Source: Lysobacterales bacterium 63-13 (lineage in GTDB: Bacteria; Pseudomonadota; Gammaproteobacteria; Xanthomonadales; Rhodanobacteraceae). From it: a stretch of DNA of 64,000 nucleotides. This document shows, in pieces, positions 16,459-28,725 of the stretch. Both the position numbers and the translations under genes were made by a program. The DNA lies in assembly GCA_001899855.1 (NCBI GenBank), contig MKWR01000019.1:1-64000 (forward strand). The letters run 5' to 3'. The number at the start of each line of letters is the position of its first letter. The stretch's first letter is position 1. The notes under the pieces were generated by a model, which saw only the letters and a program-made list of their open reading frames with translations, had not been told where the DNA came from and searched no databases.

Positions 16459-16819
16459 CTCGATGGCCCCCCGCCATGCCTGGATTCCACACTGGATCGG
16501 GGATCAACCGATTCCGCACCGTCGCTTCCGTCGAGCACACACCGTGTTTCACGATGCCCCGGGGTGATCCGCTGCCAGCGAAACATTCCGCCTCGTGAAC
16601 AATACTGATGCCTCGAAACATGGCCATTTGCCCCGTGTCGCCCGGCCCATGCGTCGCCGATCGACTATGGCGAGTGCTTCGCGCAATTGCAAATCCGCGT
16701 TCAGTTGCGCACGCCTGGTCGTTCAGCAGGCGGCTCCGAGTCGCTCGAATCGGCGCTGATGCTCGACGCCCCGGACGCGATCGGATACCGTCCCGCAGCT
16801 GACGTTGTGGAGAACGGTC
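16459..16819. other. Divergent intergenic region
   Basis: About 0.36 kb between the kinase operon and pncC. It should hold the promoters of both, but no element stands out enough to call. Short open frames here show no family features. Confidence 0.4.
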
Positions 16820-17329
16820 GTGTCCAGCCTGCAGACCATTGATGACGCGCACCTGTTTGCGCTTGGCAACACGATTGCCGAATTGCTGATCACCCACGGC
16901 CAGACCATTGTCTGCGCCGAATCCTGCACCGGCGGCTGGATCTCCAAGGTGCTCACCGATATCCCGGGCAGCTCGACCTGGTTTGAATGCGGGGTTGTCG
17001 CCTACAGCTACGAGGCCAAGGAAGCCCTGCTTGGCGTGCAGCCGCATACGCTGGAACGCACTGGCGCGGTCAGCCAGGAAACCGTGGTCGAAATGGTTTC
17101 CGGCGCCTTGGCCCGCTATGGTGCGGGCGTGGCGGTGGCGGTCACCGGAATTGCCGGACCGGGTGGTGATACGCCCGGCAAACCCGTCGGCACCGTCTGG
17201 ATTGGCTGGAAGCGGCGCGGTGGCTACGCCCGCTCCGAGCAGTTCCATTTCGATGGTGACCGCGAAGCCGTGCGCCGCCAGACCGTGCACGCGGCACTGG
17301 AAGGCGTGCGGCGAATTCTTACAAGCTGA
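16820..17329 (+). CDS. pncC: Nicotinamide-nucleotide amidase (CinA C-terminal domain)
   Basis: This 169-residue protein is the stand-alone CinA C-terminal domain. [20 protein letters not shown] carries the catalytic serine, and [19 protein letters not shown] is the second signature. It deamidates nicotinamide mononucleotide in pyridine-nucleotide salvage. I choose the GTG at 16820 because GGAG lies seven bases before it; a TTG five codons upstream is open but lacks such a site. Placement just before recA is common in proteobacteria. Confidence 0.92.
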   Translation: MSSLQTIDDAHLFALGNTIAELLITHGQTIVCAESCTGGWISKVLTDIPGSSTWFECGVVAYSYEAKEALLGVQPHTLERTGAVSQETVVEMVSGALARYGAGVAVAVTGIAGPGGDTPGKPVGTVWIGWKRRGGYARSEQFHFDGDREAVRRQTVHAALEGVRRILTS

Positions 17330-17391
17330 CGCGGCGATCCACCCTTTCGCGAAAAGCCTGCTGTGAAATAATCAAAGCCGAAACCGCGATG

Positions 17392-17406
17392 TCTCAGCCT
17401 CTGAGA
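17392..17406. promoter_or_regulatory. Inverted repeat upstream of recA
   Basis: TCTCAG and CTGAGA, separated by 3 bp, form a perfect 6-bp inverted repeat about 50 bp before the recA start. It does not match the gammaproteobacterial CTGTN8ACAG LexA box nor the xanthomonad TTAGTA-type box. It may be a regulator site or chance. Confidence 0.3.
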
Positions 17407-17454
17407 TGCGCAATCGGCACGCTCCAATCAAACTTACTGCCCAAGGAATCCCCG

Positions 17455-18486
<1,032 letters not shown>

Positions 18487-18603
18487 TGGTGGCGCGTGAT
18501 CGCGCTGTTCGCCGCCTTGGCCGCTGACGCCGCTCGGTCGCACCTGACGGAGAATGTTTCTCAAGAATATCCAGCAAACATCTGAACAAAAAGGATATTT
18601 GTC

Positions 18604-19101
18604 TTGAGTGCCGACAAGCCAGCCAAGCCCGCAAAGGAAAAGCCCAGCGCCTACAACAAGGCCCTGGGCTTGCTGGTCAGGCGCGAGCAGTCCGCGCGGG
18701 AACTGAAAGCCAAGCTCGATCGCAGCGGATTCAGCCGCGATGAATCCGCCACCGCGATCGACGCGCTGAAGAAGCAGGCATACCAGAGCGATGAACGCTT
18801 CGCCGAGCTGCTGGCGCGTTCACGTGCCGCCAACGGCTATGGCCCCCGGCGCATCTTCGCCGAACTGAAATCGCACGGCATCAGTGATGCCTGGATCAAC
18901 GCGGCGATCAACGGTCTGGATTGCGACTGGCGCGAGCTTGCCCGCCGCCAGTTGCAGCGGCAGTACGGACGCAAACCCGCGGCCGATGCCAGGGAAAGCA
19001 GCCGACGCGCGGCATTTCTCTTGCGCCGTGGCTTCGATGCCGCCACAGTAAGCGTTCTCACGCGCGCCGACATCGGCGATCCCGGTGACGAGTTCGATTG
19101 A
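18604..19101 (+). CDS. recX: Regulatory protein RecX
   Basis: This 165-residue protein matches the RecX layout: an N-terminal repeat with ALGLLVRREQSARELKAKL, then YQSDERFAELLARSRA and GPRRIFAELKSHGIS. RecX binds RecA filaments and limits their growth. The start is a TTG with AAGGAT about six bases upstream. It is placed between recA and alaS as in many gammaproteobacteria. Confidence 0.95.
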   Translation: MSADKPAKPAKEKPSAYNKALGLLVRREQSARELKAKLDRSGFSRDESATAIDALKKQAYQSDERFAELLARSRAANGYGPRRIFAELKSHGISDAWINAAINGLDCDWRELARRQLQRQYGRKPAADARESSRRAAFLLRRGFDAATVSVLTRADIGDPGDEFD

Positions 19102-19155
19102 GAACTCCGCTGCGGACGTTCATCGGCGTGTCCGCACTCCGGGTTGAACCGATTG

Positions 19156-21819
19156 ATGAAAACCAGCGCCGACATCCGTTCCGATTTCCTCGAATTCTTC
19201 CGCTCCAAGGGCCACCTGGTGGTGCCTTCGGCGTCCCTGGTTCCGTCCAGCGACCCGACCCTGATGTTCACCAACTCGGGAATGGTGCCGTTCAAGAATG
19301 CCTTTCTCGGCAGCGAGAAGCCGCCAGCGCCGCGCGTCGTCGACGTGCAGCGTTGCCTGCGTGCGGGCGGCAAGCACAATGATCTCGATCAGGTGGGCTA
19401 TACCGCGCGCCACCACACCTTTTTCGAGATGCTTGGCAACTGGTCGTTTGGTGACTACTTCAAGCGCGATGCCATCCTCTGGGCCTGGGAATTGCTGACC
19501 GAAGTCTGGAAATTGCCCAAGGATCGCCTGCTGGTCACGGTGTACCAGACCGACGACGAGGCCTATGCGATCTGGAAGGATGAAGTCGGCATCCCGCCCG
19601 CGCGCATCGTGCGCATTGGCGACAACAAGGGTGCGCCGTTTGCCTCGGACAATTTCTGGCAGATGGCCGACACCGGGCCCTGCGGTCCCTGCACCGAGAT
19701 TTTCTACGACCATGGCGCGCATATCGCCGGTGGCCCGCCGGGCTCGCCGGATGAGGATGGCGATCGCTACATCGAGATCTGGAACCTCGTCTTCATGCAG
19801 TTCGATCGCGCCGACGACGGCACGCTGTCGCCGCTGCCCGCACCCTGCGTCGACACCGGCATGGGTCTTGAGCGACTGGCAGCGATCCTGCAGCACGTGC
19901 ACACCAACTACGAGATCGACCTGTTCCAGACCCTGATCCGCACGGCGGCCGAGCTGACCGCGATCACCGATCTGGAGAACAAGTCCCTGCGCGTGATCGC
20001 TGACCACATCCGCGCCTGCTCCTTCCTCATTGTCGATGGCGTGATGCCCTCGAACGAAGGGCGCGGCTATGTGCTGCGCCGGATCATCCGCCGCGCCTTG
20101 CGCCACGGCTGGATGCTTGGCGTGCGCGGCGATTTCTTCTGGAAGATGGTCGCGCCGCTGGTGGCCGAGATGGGCGAGGCCTATCCGGAGCTCGTCGCCA
20201 GGCAGGCACTTGTCGAAGCGGCGCTGCGCAAGGAGGAGGAGCGTTTTGCGGAAACGCTGGAGAACGGCATGAAGCTCCTCGAATCCGCACTCGCCGACAA
20301 TACGCAGCATGCGGGAACGCAGGCCTCGCCGAAGATGGTTCCCGGACAGATCGCCTTCACGCTTTACGATACCTACGGTTTCCCGGTTGACCTGACTGCG
20401 GACGTGGCCCGCGAGCGCGGCTGGTCGGTGGACATGGCCGGCTTCGAAGTGGCCATGAACGAACAGCGCGAGCGCGCCCGCGCCGCCAGCCATTTTGAAT
20501 CAAAGGGACAGTTGCCCGCCGAAATGGCGAGTTCATTGCCGGCAACGCTGTTTTCCGGCTACGAAGTCTGCCGGGAAAGCGGCGAGCGCGTGCTGGCATT
20601 GCTGCGTGGCGGCCGCCGGCTGGAGTCAATGGCCGATGGCGAGGAAGGCATCGTCATCCTCGACCGCACGCCGTTCTACGCCGAATCGGGTGGCCAGGTC
20701 GGTGATGCGGGTGTGCTGGTTACATCCGCCGGACGTTTCATCGTCAGCGACACGCTCAAGCTCGGTGGTGCCTTCCACGGTCATGTCGGGCGCTGGCAGG
20801 GGACCACGGCGCTCGTTCCCGGCAGTGCCATCGAAGCTGCCGTCGATGTGAATCGACGCCAGGCCATCGTGCTCAATCATTCGGCGACCCATCTGCTGCA
20901 TGCCGCCCTGCGCAAGGTGCTGGGCGAGCACGTCACGCAGAAGGGTTCGCTGGTCGCGCCGGATCGCCTGCGTTTCGATTTCTCGCATTTCCAGCCAATC
21001 GCCGCCGACGAGCTGCGCCGCGTCGAGAATCTGGTCAACGACGGGATCCGCGCCAATGCAGAAGCTGAAATCCGCCACATGGGCTATGACGAGGCCATCG
21101 AATTCGGCGCCATGGCGCTGTTTGGCGAAAAGTACGGCGACGAAGTGCGCGTGTTGCGCATGGGCGAGTTCTCGACCGAGCTGTGTGGCGGCACACACGT
21201 CAGCCGCACTGGCGACATCGGCTTGTTCAAGATCCTCGGTGAAGGTGGCGTCGCTTCCGGCATCCGCCGCATCGAGGCGATAACCGGTGCCGCTGCCACT
21301 GCGCACGTCGTTGACGAGGAGATGCGCCTTGGCGAGATCGGCCATCTGCTCTCGGCCCAGGGCAACGAAGTCGTCGACAAGCTTCGCCAGTTGCTGGATC
21401 GGCAGAGAAAACTCGAACGCGAGCTGGAAACCTTCAAGGCCCGCGCGGCAAGTGCGGCAACCGCCGACCTCGCGGGTCAAGCGGTCGATGTCGGCGGCAT
21501 CAAGGTGCTGGCCGCACGCATCGATGGCCTCGATGCCAAGGCCTTGCGCGAGGCCGTGGACAATCTCAAGCCGAAACTGGGTGATTGCGTGATCCTGCTG
21601 GCTGCGGGAGCGGACGGCAGGATTTCGCTGGTCGGAGCGGTCGGCGGTGCCGCGCTCGGCCACATCAAGGCCGGCGAAGTCGTCGCCCACGTGGCGGCCG
21701 CGATCGGTGGCAAGGGTGGTGGTCGCGCGGACATGGCCCAGGGCGGCGGCAATGACACGGCGGAGCTGGCCGCTGTCCTTTCCGCATTGCCCGTCTGGAT
21801 CGCTGAACGAACCGCCTGA
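19156..21819 (+). CDS. alaS: Alanyl-tRNA synthetase
   Basis: This 887-residue protein has the full AlaRS layout. The class II catalytic domain includes [15 protein letters not shown] and [17 protein letters not shown]. The editing domain carries [11 protein letters not shown] and CGGTH, and the C-terminal DHHA1 domain contains [15 protein letters not shown]. It charges tRNA-Ala and edits mischarged Ser/Gly. The ATG giving MKTSADIR is the family start; a TTG four codons upstream is also open. The position downstream of recX and before csrA is conserved. Confidence 0.99.
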   Translation: MKTSADIRSDFLEFFRSKGHLVVPSASLVPSSDPTLMFTNSGMVPFKNAFLGSEKPPAPRVVDVQRCLRAGGKHNDLDQVGYTARHHTFFEMLGNWSFGDYFKRDAILWAWELLTEVWKLPKDRLLVTVYQTDDEAYAIWKDEVGIPPARIVRIGDNKGAPFASDNFWQMADTGPCGPCTEIFYDHGAHIAGGPPGSPDEDGDRYIEIWNLVFMQFDRADDGTLSPLPAPCVDTGMGLERLAAILQHVHTNYEIDLFQTLIRTAAELTAITDLENKSLRVIADHIRACSFLIVDGVMPSNEGRGYVLRRIIRRALRHGWMLGVRGDFFWKMVAPLVAEMGEAYPELVARQALVEAALRKEEERFAETLENGMKLLESALADNTQHAGTQASPKMVPGQIAFTLYDTYGFPVDLTADVARERGWSVDMAGFEVAMNEQRERARAASHFESKGQLPAEMASSLPATLFSGYEVCRESGERVLALLRGGRRLESMADGEEGIVILDRTPFYAESGGQVGDAGVLVTSAGRFIVSDTLKLGGAFHGHVGRWQGTTALVPGSAIEAAVDVNRRQAIVLNHSATHLLHAALRKVLGEHVTQKGSLVAPDRLRFDFSHFQPIAADELRRVENLVNDGIRANAEAEIRHMGYDEAIEFGAMALFGEKYGDEVRVLRMGEFSTELCGGTHVSRTGDIGLFKILGEGGVASGIRRIEAITGAAATAHVVDEEMRLGEIGHLLSAQGNEVVDKLRQLLDRQRKLERELETFKARAASAATADLAGQAVDVGGIKVLAARIDGLDAKALREAVDNLKPKLGDCVILLAAGADGRISLVGAVGGAALGHIKAGEVVAHVAAAIGGKGGGRADMAQGGGNDTAELAAVLSALPVWIAERTA

Positions 21820-22152
21820 GTGCACAATGTGCCGGGTGATTTCCGCGGGTTTCCGCCACGCCGGCTGTGGCGAATCGCCATGACCTGCTCGCGGTACACA
21901 AATTCGATCCGGGTTTCATTGCGCGAAACCGGCGTCATCGCTTAGTATCGCGCGGTCCTGAAGATGTATTCCTGCGTGTTGCATGGCAATGGAATTGTCG
22001 ATGGGACAAAGGCTGCGAACTGGGGGGAACGGGCCGCGAGTTCAGCTAGGGAGGCTGGATTTGGTCCCCGGACCTGACGCCAGGATGCGCACGGGAATTG
22101 CGTGACTGGCAGCCAGGCCGGATAGACGAGAAAGTTTCAAGGAGCAGACAAC
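21820..22152 (+). promoter_or_regulatory. Long csrA leader with GGA motifs and putative promoter
   Basis: No gene is supported here. A plausible sigma-70 promoter has TTGCGC at 21919-21924 and TAGTAT at 21943-21948 with an 18-bp spacer. The resulting leader of about 200 nt contains roughly ten GGA triplets, including one in the AAGGAG ribosome site just before csrA. GGA is the core of CsrA-binding sites, so autoregulation at the mRNA is possible. Confidence 0.4.
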
Positions 22153-22359
22153 ATGTTGATTTTGACCCGCCGGGTTGGTGAAACACTGATGATTGGCGAC
22201 GAAGTGACGGTAACGGTGCTTGGCGTCAAGGGCAATCAGGTTCGCATCGGCATCAATGCACCAAAAGACGTGTCGGTTCATCGCGAAGAGATTTACCAGC
22301 GCATCAAGCGTGAGCAGAATCCGGACGACGATTCCACTGCGCTCGCCAGCGATTCCTGA
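22153..22359 (+). CDS. csrA: Carbon storage regulator CsrA/RsmA
   Basis: This 68-residue protein has the canonical CsrA sequence: [36 protein letters not shown] and [10 protein letters not shown]. The N-terminal Leu4/Arg6 region and Arg44-equivalent needed for RNA binding are present. It is a dimeric RNA-binding regulator acting on GGA-containing leaders, and in xanthomonads (RsmA) it controls virulence and motility. Start and ribosome site (AAGGAG) are clear. tRNA-Ser follows 95 bp downstream. Confidence 0.98.
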   Translation: MLILTRRVGETLMIGDEVTVTVLGVKGNQVRIGINAPKDVSVHREEIYQRIKREQNPDDDSTALASDS

Positions 22360-22454
22360 GCTTTACCGGGCGACGCGTGACCGGTATGCTGCGCGTCCCG
22401 TCGATTCCCGGTGATCGGCGAGACGCAAATGGATCGCAGGATCCAGACAGTTCC

Positions 22455-22547
22455 GGGGAGATGGCCGAGTGGTCGAAGGCGCGCCCCTGCTAAGGGTGTA
22501 TAGGGTCAAAAGCTCTATCGAGGGTTCGAATCCCTCTCTCTCCGCCA
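22455..22547 (+). tRNA. tRNA-Ser (anticodon GCU)
   Basis: The 93-nt sequence folds as a class II tRNA. The acceptor arms are GGGGAGA (22455-22461) and TCTCTCC (22537-22543), with one G-U pair. The anticodon loop is CTGCTAA (anticodon GCT), followed by a long variable arm and a T-loop GGTTCGAATCC. CCA is encoded at 22545-22547. The long variable arm and the anticodon identify it as serine. csrA followed by tRNA-Ser is a conserved neighbourhood. Confidence 0.97.
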
Positions 22548-22600
22548 GATACGAAAAGAGCCCCGCAAGGGGCTTTTTTCGTATCTGGCGGAGAGAGAGG
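22533..22600. repeat. 32-bp inverted repeat including the tRNA-Ser 3' end
   Basis: The left arm, 22533-22564, covers the last 15 bases of the tRNA with CCA plus downstream sequence. The right arm, 22569-22600, is its reverse complement at 31 of 32 positions, around a GCAA loop. The tRNA 3' end is thus duplicated in opposite orientation. A third, less perfect copy lies at 22925-22966. Confidence 0.9.
22560..22579 (+). terminator. Rho-independent terminator of tRNA-Ser
   Basis: GCCCC, a GCAA tetraloop and GGGGC are followed by six T residues. Because A residues precede the stem it also reads as a terminator on the minus strand. It is the apex of a much longer inverted repeat that reaches back into the tRNA gene. 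Confidence 0.85.
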
Positions 22601-23044
22601 TGTGGACGAAATCTCCAGGGTTGACTCCGGGCGTTCCGCCCTTCGCCCTACGGGCCATCGCCTTTGGCGATGTTCGCTCCGGCATTCCCGGACCAAGTCC
22701 GGGACAGGCTCTGCCTGCGCAGTGACAAATGATTCGAGCCGATCCCGGCTCTCACCCTTCGGGCCATTGCTGTCGGCAATGTTCGCTCCGGCATCCTGCC
22801 TTCGCAGTCGACTGGATCGACTGGACAGCCGAAGGGCTGGCCCTCCGCGCCGCGCGCGGAGGGTGAGTCCCATGGATGGGACGAACATATCCCTCTGCAC
22901 GCGACCACGGGCGCCAACGAAGCAACCCCGCAAGGGACTACTTCGTATCTGGCGGAGAGACGAGGTGAGGCCCCGCGCCGTTCGCGGTGGGCGCAGCGGT
23001 CGAAGGCCACGCTGTCGAAGCCGCGGCGCACGCAGCCTGGCGAG
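22601..23044. repeat. Repeat- and hairpin-rich spacer downstream of tRNA-Ser
   Basis: No gene is supported. Two related 34-nt units (22652-22685 and 22761-22794) each contain a hairpin, CATCGCC/GGCGATG and CATTGC/GCAATG, followed by the identical GTTCGCTCCGGCAT. Other perfect hairpins occur, for example CCCGGAC/GTCCGGG near 22686-22704. A second inverted copy of the tRNA 3' end lies near 22941-22966 behind CCCCGCAAGGG (22926-22936). The word GATCCCGGCTCTCA at 22741-22754 recurs inside the mutase gene at 58694-58707. Confidence 0.75.
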
Positions 23045-24721
23045 TCAGTCGCTCGACTGCGCCCGCTGCAACATCTGCCTGGCGTGCGCGAGTGTTTCCC
23101 TGGTGATCTCGATGCCGCCAAGCATGCGCGCGATTTCGTCGCGGCGGGACTTGTCATCGAGGCGCTCGATGCGAGTTTCAGTCAGCTCGCCATTGGCCGA
23201 TTTGCTGACCTGAAGATGGGCATGGCCCTGCGCGGCAACCTGGGCCAGGTGGGTGACGCAGAGCACCTGGCGCTGGCTGCCGAGGCGGCGCAACTTCTGC
23301 CCGACGACTTCGGCGACGGCGCCGCCAATGCCGGCATCGACTTCGTCGAAGACCATGGTGCCGACATCGTCCAGCCCGAGTGCGGCAACCTCGATGGCGA
23401 GACTGATGCGCGAAAGCTCGCCACCCGATGCGACCTTGCGCAAGGCGCGCAGCGGTTGCCCGGGATTTGCACTGACCATGAATTCGCAGCGCTCGGTGCC
23501 GTTGACTTCGGGCTCGTCGCTGGCGCTGGCCTCCAGTTCCACGCCGAATCGGCCACCGGCCATGCCGAGCTCCGTGAGCAGGTCGCCAACCGCCTTGCCG
23601 AGTTTCCGCGCGGCATCGCTGCGTGCCTTGCCCAGTTTCTTCGCGGCGGCGTGATAGCGATCCAGCAACAGGGCGCGTTCCTGTTCGAGTCTGGCGAGAT
23701 CGCTGCCGGCATGGCGCAGTGATTGCAGTTCTTCGCGAAGTGCCACGCCATGTGCGTGGAGTTCGGCCATGCCGACGCGGTGCTTGCGCGAGAGCTCATG
23801 CAGTTTCGCCAGTTGCGCATCGAGCTCGGCGTAGCGCTCGGGATCGAGATCCAGCGCGCTCTGGTAGCGGCCGAGGCTGTCGACCGACTCGTCGACATGG
23901 ATGCGTGCGGCATCCAGCAACTGGCCCAGCGGCTCGAGCGCGGGATCGAGTGCGGCCAGGCGCAGGCTTTCGGCGTGGGCCCGCGAAATCAGGCGCGAGA
24001 CGCTGAATTCACTGTCGCCATCGAGCAGGTCGGCAAGACCCGCACAACCCTGCAGGAGCTGCCCGGAATTGGCCAGGCGGCGATGGCTTTCCTCAAGCTC
24101 GGCCAGGGCTGGCGCAGTCAGCGCATGGACATCCAGTTCCTCGACCTGGTGGCGCAGCCATTCAATGCGTTCGGCGTGATCTTCGCCAGCGGAAATATCC
24201 TTGATGCGCGCAACCACGGCGCGCCATTCCCGCGCCAGTGCCTGCACCGCCAGCAAGACATCGCCATGCGCACCAAAGGCATCGAGCAGGGCAAGCTGCT
24301 GGTTGCGCTCAAGCAGCGCCTGATGCTCATGCTGGCCATGGATCTCGATGAGGCGCTCGCCCAGCGCCTTCATCTGCGCCAGGGTCACCGGGCGACCGTT
24401 GATCCAGGCGCGCGAGGTGCCTTCGCTGCGGATCACGCGCCGCAACTGGCAGGCATTGTCGTCATCGAGTTCCTCGTTGCGCAACCAGGCCAGCAGGTCC
24501 TCGCGCTGGCCGAGATCGAATTCGGCGGAAAGCTCGGCACGTTCGCAGCCATGGCGAACCATGCTGGCTTCGGCGCGATTGCCGGCGAGCAGGAGCAGTG
24601 CGTCGACCAGCAAGGACTTGCCGGCCCCGGTTTCGCCGGTAACCACGGTGAGGCCGTTGTCAAAGCTGATTTCGGCTTCGCCGACAATGGCGAAATCCTT
24701 GACGTAGAGCGAGCGCAGCAT
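23045..24721 (-). CDS. recN: DNA repair protein RecN
   Basis: This 558-residue SMC-like ATPase has an N-terminal Walker A, VVTGETGAGKSLLVDAL, a long central coiled-coil region (about 160-370), and a C-terminal half with the ABC signature region SGGELSRISLAIEVA and Walker B TMVFDEVDAGIGG. Length is normal. RecN acts in double-strand break repair by tethering DNA ends, usually under SOS control; no LexA box is obvious here. It is divergent from hrcA. Confidence 0.98.
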   Translation of the reverse strand: MLRSLYVKDFAIVGEAEISFDNGLTVVTGETGAGKSLLVDALLLLAGNRAEASMVRHGCERAELSAEFDLGQREDLLAWLRNEELDDDNACQLRRVIRSEGTSRAWINGRPVTLAQMKALGERLIEIHGQHEHQALLERNQQLALLDAFGAHGDVLLAVQALAREWRAVVARIKDISAGEDHAERIEWLRHQVEELDVHALTAPALAELEESHRRLANSGQLLQGCAGLADLLDGDSEFSVSRLISRAHAESLRLAALDPALEPLGQLLDAARIHVDESVDSLGRYQSALDLDPERYAELDAQLAKLHELSRKHRVGMAELHAHGVALREELQSLRHAGSDLARLEQERALLLDRYHAAAKKLGKARSDAARKLGKAVGDLLTELGMAGGRFGVELEASASDEPEVNGTERCEFMVSANPGQPLRALRKVASGGELSRISLAIEVAALGLDDVGTMVFDEVDAGIGGAVAEVVGQKLRRLGSQRQVLCVTHLAQVAAQGHAHLQVSKSANGELTETRIERLDDKSRRDEIARMLGGIEITRETLAHARQMLQRAQSSD

Positions 24722-24857
24722 GCAATTTCCCTGGCGATTCGGGCCGGATTGTCCGCATCGCCGGGCATTGTCGCAATTCCCGGATCAACAGGTGAGATTG
24801 CCTGCGGCGGATGCATTCCGCGCTTGCCTGTCGGATGGCGCTGTGTATGCTGCCGGG

Positions 24858-25916
24858 ATGACGAGTTCCGCCCATCACGATTCGCTCGACGCGCGCTCGC
24901 GCTCCCTGCTTCGCACCCTGATCGCGCAGTACATCGCCGATGGCCAGCCGGTCGGATCACGCACCCTGGCCAAGTCCTCCGGACTCGACCTGAGTCCGGC
25001 AACCATCCGCAACATCATGTCGGATCTCGAAGACGCGGGTCTGGTCGCTGCGCCACACACCTCGGCGGGGCGCATTCCGACGGCGCAGGGCTATCGCATG
25101 TTTGTCGACAGCCTGCTCGAGATGCGCCCGCTGGGTGAGCCGCAGGTGGAGCAATTGCGCCGGGAACTGCCAACCGGGGCGGCGACGCCGGCCCTGCTCG
25201 GCAGTGCCAGTGCCCTGCTGTCCGAGATCACGCGCTTTGTCGGCGTGGTCAGTGTGCCAAGGCATGACGAGTTTCCATTCCGGCACATTGATTTCGTGGC
25301 CCTCGATGGCAACCGCATCCTGGTCATCCTGGTTTTCACCGATGGCCAGGTGCAGAACCGCGTGATCGAGACCCAGCAGCCGTATTCGGCGGCCGAGCTC
25401 GAACAGACGGCGAATTATTTCAACGCCCATTACGCCGGCATGCGCCTGGACGAGATCCGCCGCCGCCTGCTGCGCGAGATGCGCGACGAAGGCGCGCGCC
25501 TGAATCGCCTGCTGGCAAATGCCGTCGAGGTGGCGCAAGCCGCGTTCCAGACGCCGGCGGACAGCGACATGCTCGTCAGCGGGCAGACCAACCTGATGGG
25601 CATCAACGAGCTGTCCGAAGTCGATCGCCTGCGCGACCTGTTCGATGCCTTCCAGCGCAAGCGCGACCTCCTGCAATTGCTTGAGCGCTGCTCGCGCGCC
25701 GATGGCGTGCGTCTGTTCATTGGCGAGGAATCCGGCTTTGCCGCCCTTGGCGGCTATTCGCTGGTCACCGCGCCGTACGGCGTCGGCAATCGCGTCCTCG
25801 GCGTCCTCGGTGTCATCGGGCCGACGCGGATGGCCTACGAGCGGGTCATTCCGGTGGTCGCGACCACCGCCCAGCTGATTTCGGGTGCCTTGAACCGGTC
25901 ATCCGTGCCCCCATAG
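24858..25916 (+). CDS. hrcA: Heat-inducible transcription repressor HrcA
   Basis: This 352-residue protein has the N-terminal winged helix (TLIAQYIADGQPVGSRTL, then ATIRNIMSDLEDAGL) and the HrcA C-terminal domain. HrcA represses heat-shock genes by binding the CIRCE inverted repeat and is kept active by GroEL. The ATG giving MTSSAHHD is chosen; the open frame continues upstream without a ribosome site. No canonical CIRCE is seen near hrcA, grpE or dnaK, so its target in this genome is likely elsewhere, perhaps groESL. Confidence 0.96.
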   Translation: MTSSAHHDSLDARSRSLLRTLIAQYIADGQPVGSRTLAKSSGLDLSPATIRNIMSDLEDAGLVAAPHTSAGRIPTAQGYRMFVDSLLEMRPLGEPQVEQLRRELPTGAATPALLGSASALLSEITRFVGVVSVPRHDEFPFRHIDFVALDGNRILVILVFTDGQVQNRVIETQQPYSAAELEQTANYFNAHYAGMRLDEIRRRLLREMRDEGARLNRLLANAVEVAQAAFQTPADSDMLVSGQTNLMGINELSEVDRLRDLFDAFQRKRDLLQLLERCSRADGVRLFIGEESGFAALGGYSLVTAPYGVGNRVLGVLGVIGPTRMAYERVIPVVATTAQLISGALNRSSVPP

Positions 25917-25938
25917 GGTGGGCGGGGCCGGGAGATCC

Positions 25939-25963
25939 GCGGCAAGTGCCTGGCGCTTGTCGC
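25939..25963. promoter_or_regulatory. Inverted repeat between hrcA and grpE
   Basis: Two 12-base arms (25939-25950 and 25952-25963) around a single T pair at 10 positions, with the other two able to form G-U pairs in RNA. There is no T run after it, so an mRNA processing or attenuation hairpin is more likely than a terminator. It is not a CIRCE match (no GCACTC/GAGTGC arms). Confidence 0.4.
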
Positions 25964-26059
25964 ACGCGGACTTTCCGTCCCACGCATTGAATGACGATTG
26001 CTGTGCCAACTGGCCACGGCGCGATGGCGCCAGGTCGTTCTCATGTTTCTGGAGGCGAG

Positions 26060-26587
<528 letters not shown>

Positions 26588-26605
26588 GCCCCACGGATCG
26601 GCGAA

Positions 26606-26630
26606 GTTGCAACAAATCCCTTGTCGCAAC
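26606..26630. promoter_or_regulatory. Inverted repeat upstream of the dnaK promoter
   Basis: GTTGCAACAA and TTGTCGCAAC, separated by ATCCC, form a 10-bp inverted repeat with one mismatch, directly before the sigma-32-like promoter. It could be an operator or an RNA hairpin downstream of grpE; there is no T run. Confidence 0.35.
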
Positions 26631-26631
26631 G

Positions 26632-26659
26632 CTTGAAAGCCGACACAACACCCCCAGTT
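26632..26659 (+). promoter_or_regulatory. Sigma-32 (heat-shock) promoter of dnaK
   Basis: CTTGAAA (26632-26638) and CCCCAGTT (26652-26659) are 13 bp apart, matching the sigma-32 pattern CTTGAAA-N13/14-CCCCATNT except at the sixth base of the -10 element. It lies about 50 bp before the dnaK start, so dnaK-dnaJ can be induced separately from hrcA-grpE. Confidence 0.7.
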
Positions 26660-26711
26660 TTTGCGCCAGTGGCCGCTGCGGCCGAAACCGATATTTTTGG
26701 GAGAGAGACAA

Positions 26712-28625
<1,914 letters not shown>

Positions 28626-28725
28626 ATCCGGGTGGCAGGGCGGGGCGGCCAGCGGCGCATGATGGCCGGTTGTCGTTCCGCCCTTCACGTTTTCCTGCCA
28701 CTTTGATTCCGGTTGCCGTCCGACC

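Noticed and set aside
17392..17406. Possible LexA box in front of recA
   Set aside because: TCTCAG-N3-CTGAGA fits neither the CTGT-N8-ACAG box nor the xanthomonad TTAGTA-type box; kept only as an unexplained inverted repeat.
22490..22933. A 147-aa minus-strand frame across tRNA-Ser ending in GGERGIRTLDRAFDPIHP
   Set aside because: This is the well-known spurious antisense translation of tRNA-Ser and its 3' repeat; the sequence motif recurs in databases because the tRNA is conserved, not because a protein exists.
25939..25963. Possible CIRCE operator between hrcA and grpE
   Set aside because: The arms do not contain GCACTC/GAGTGC, and the spacer is 1 nt where CIRCE has 9.
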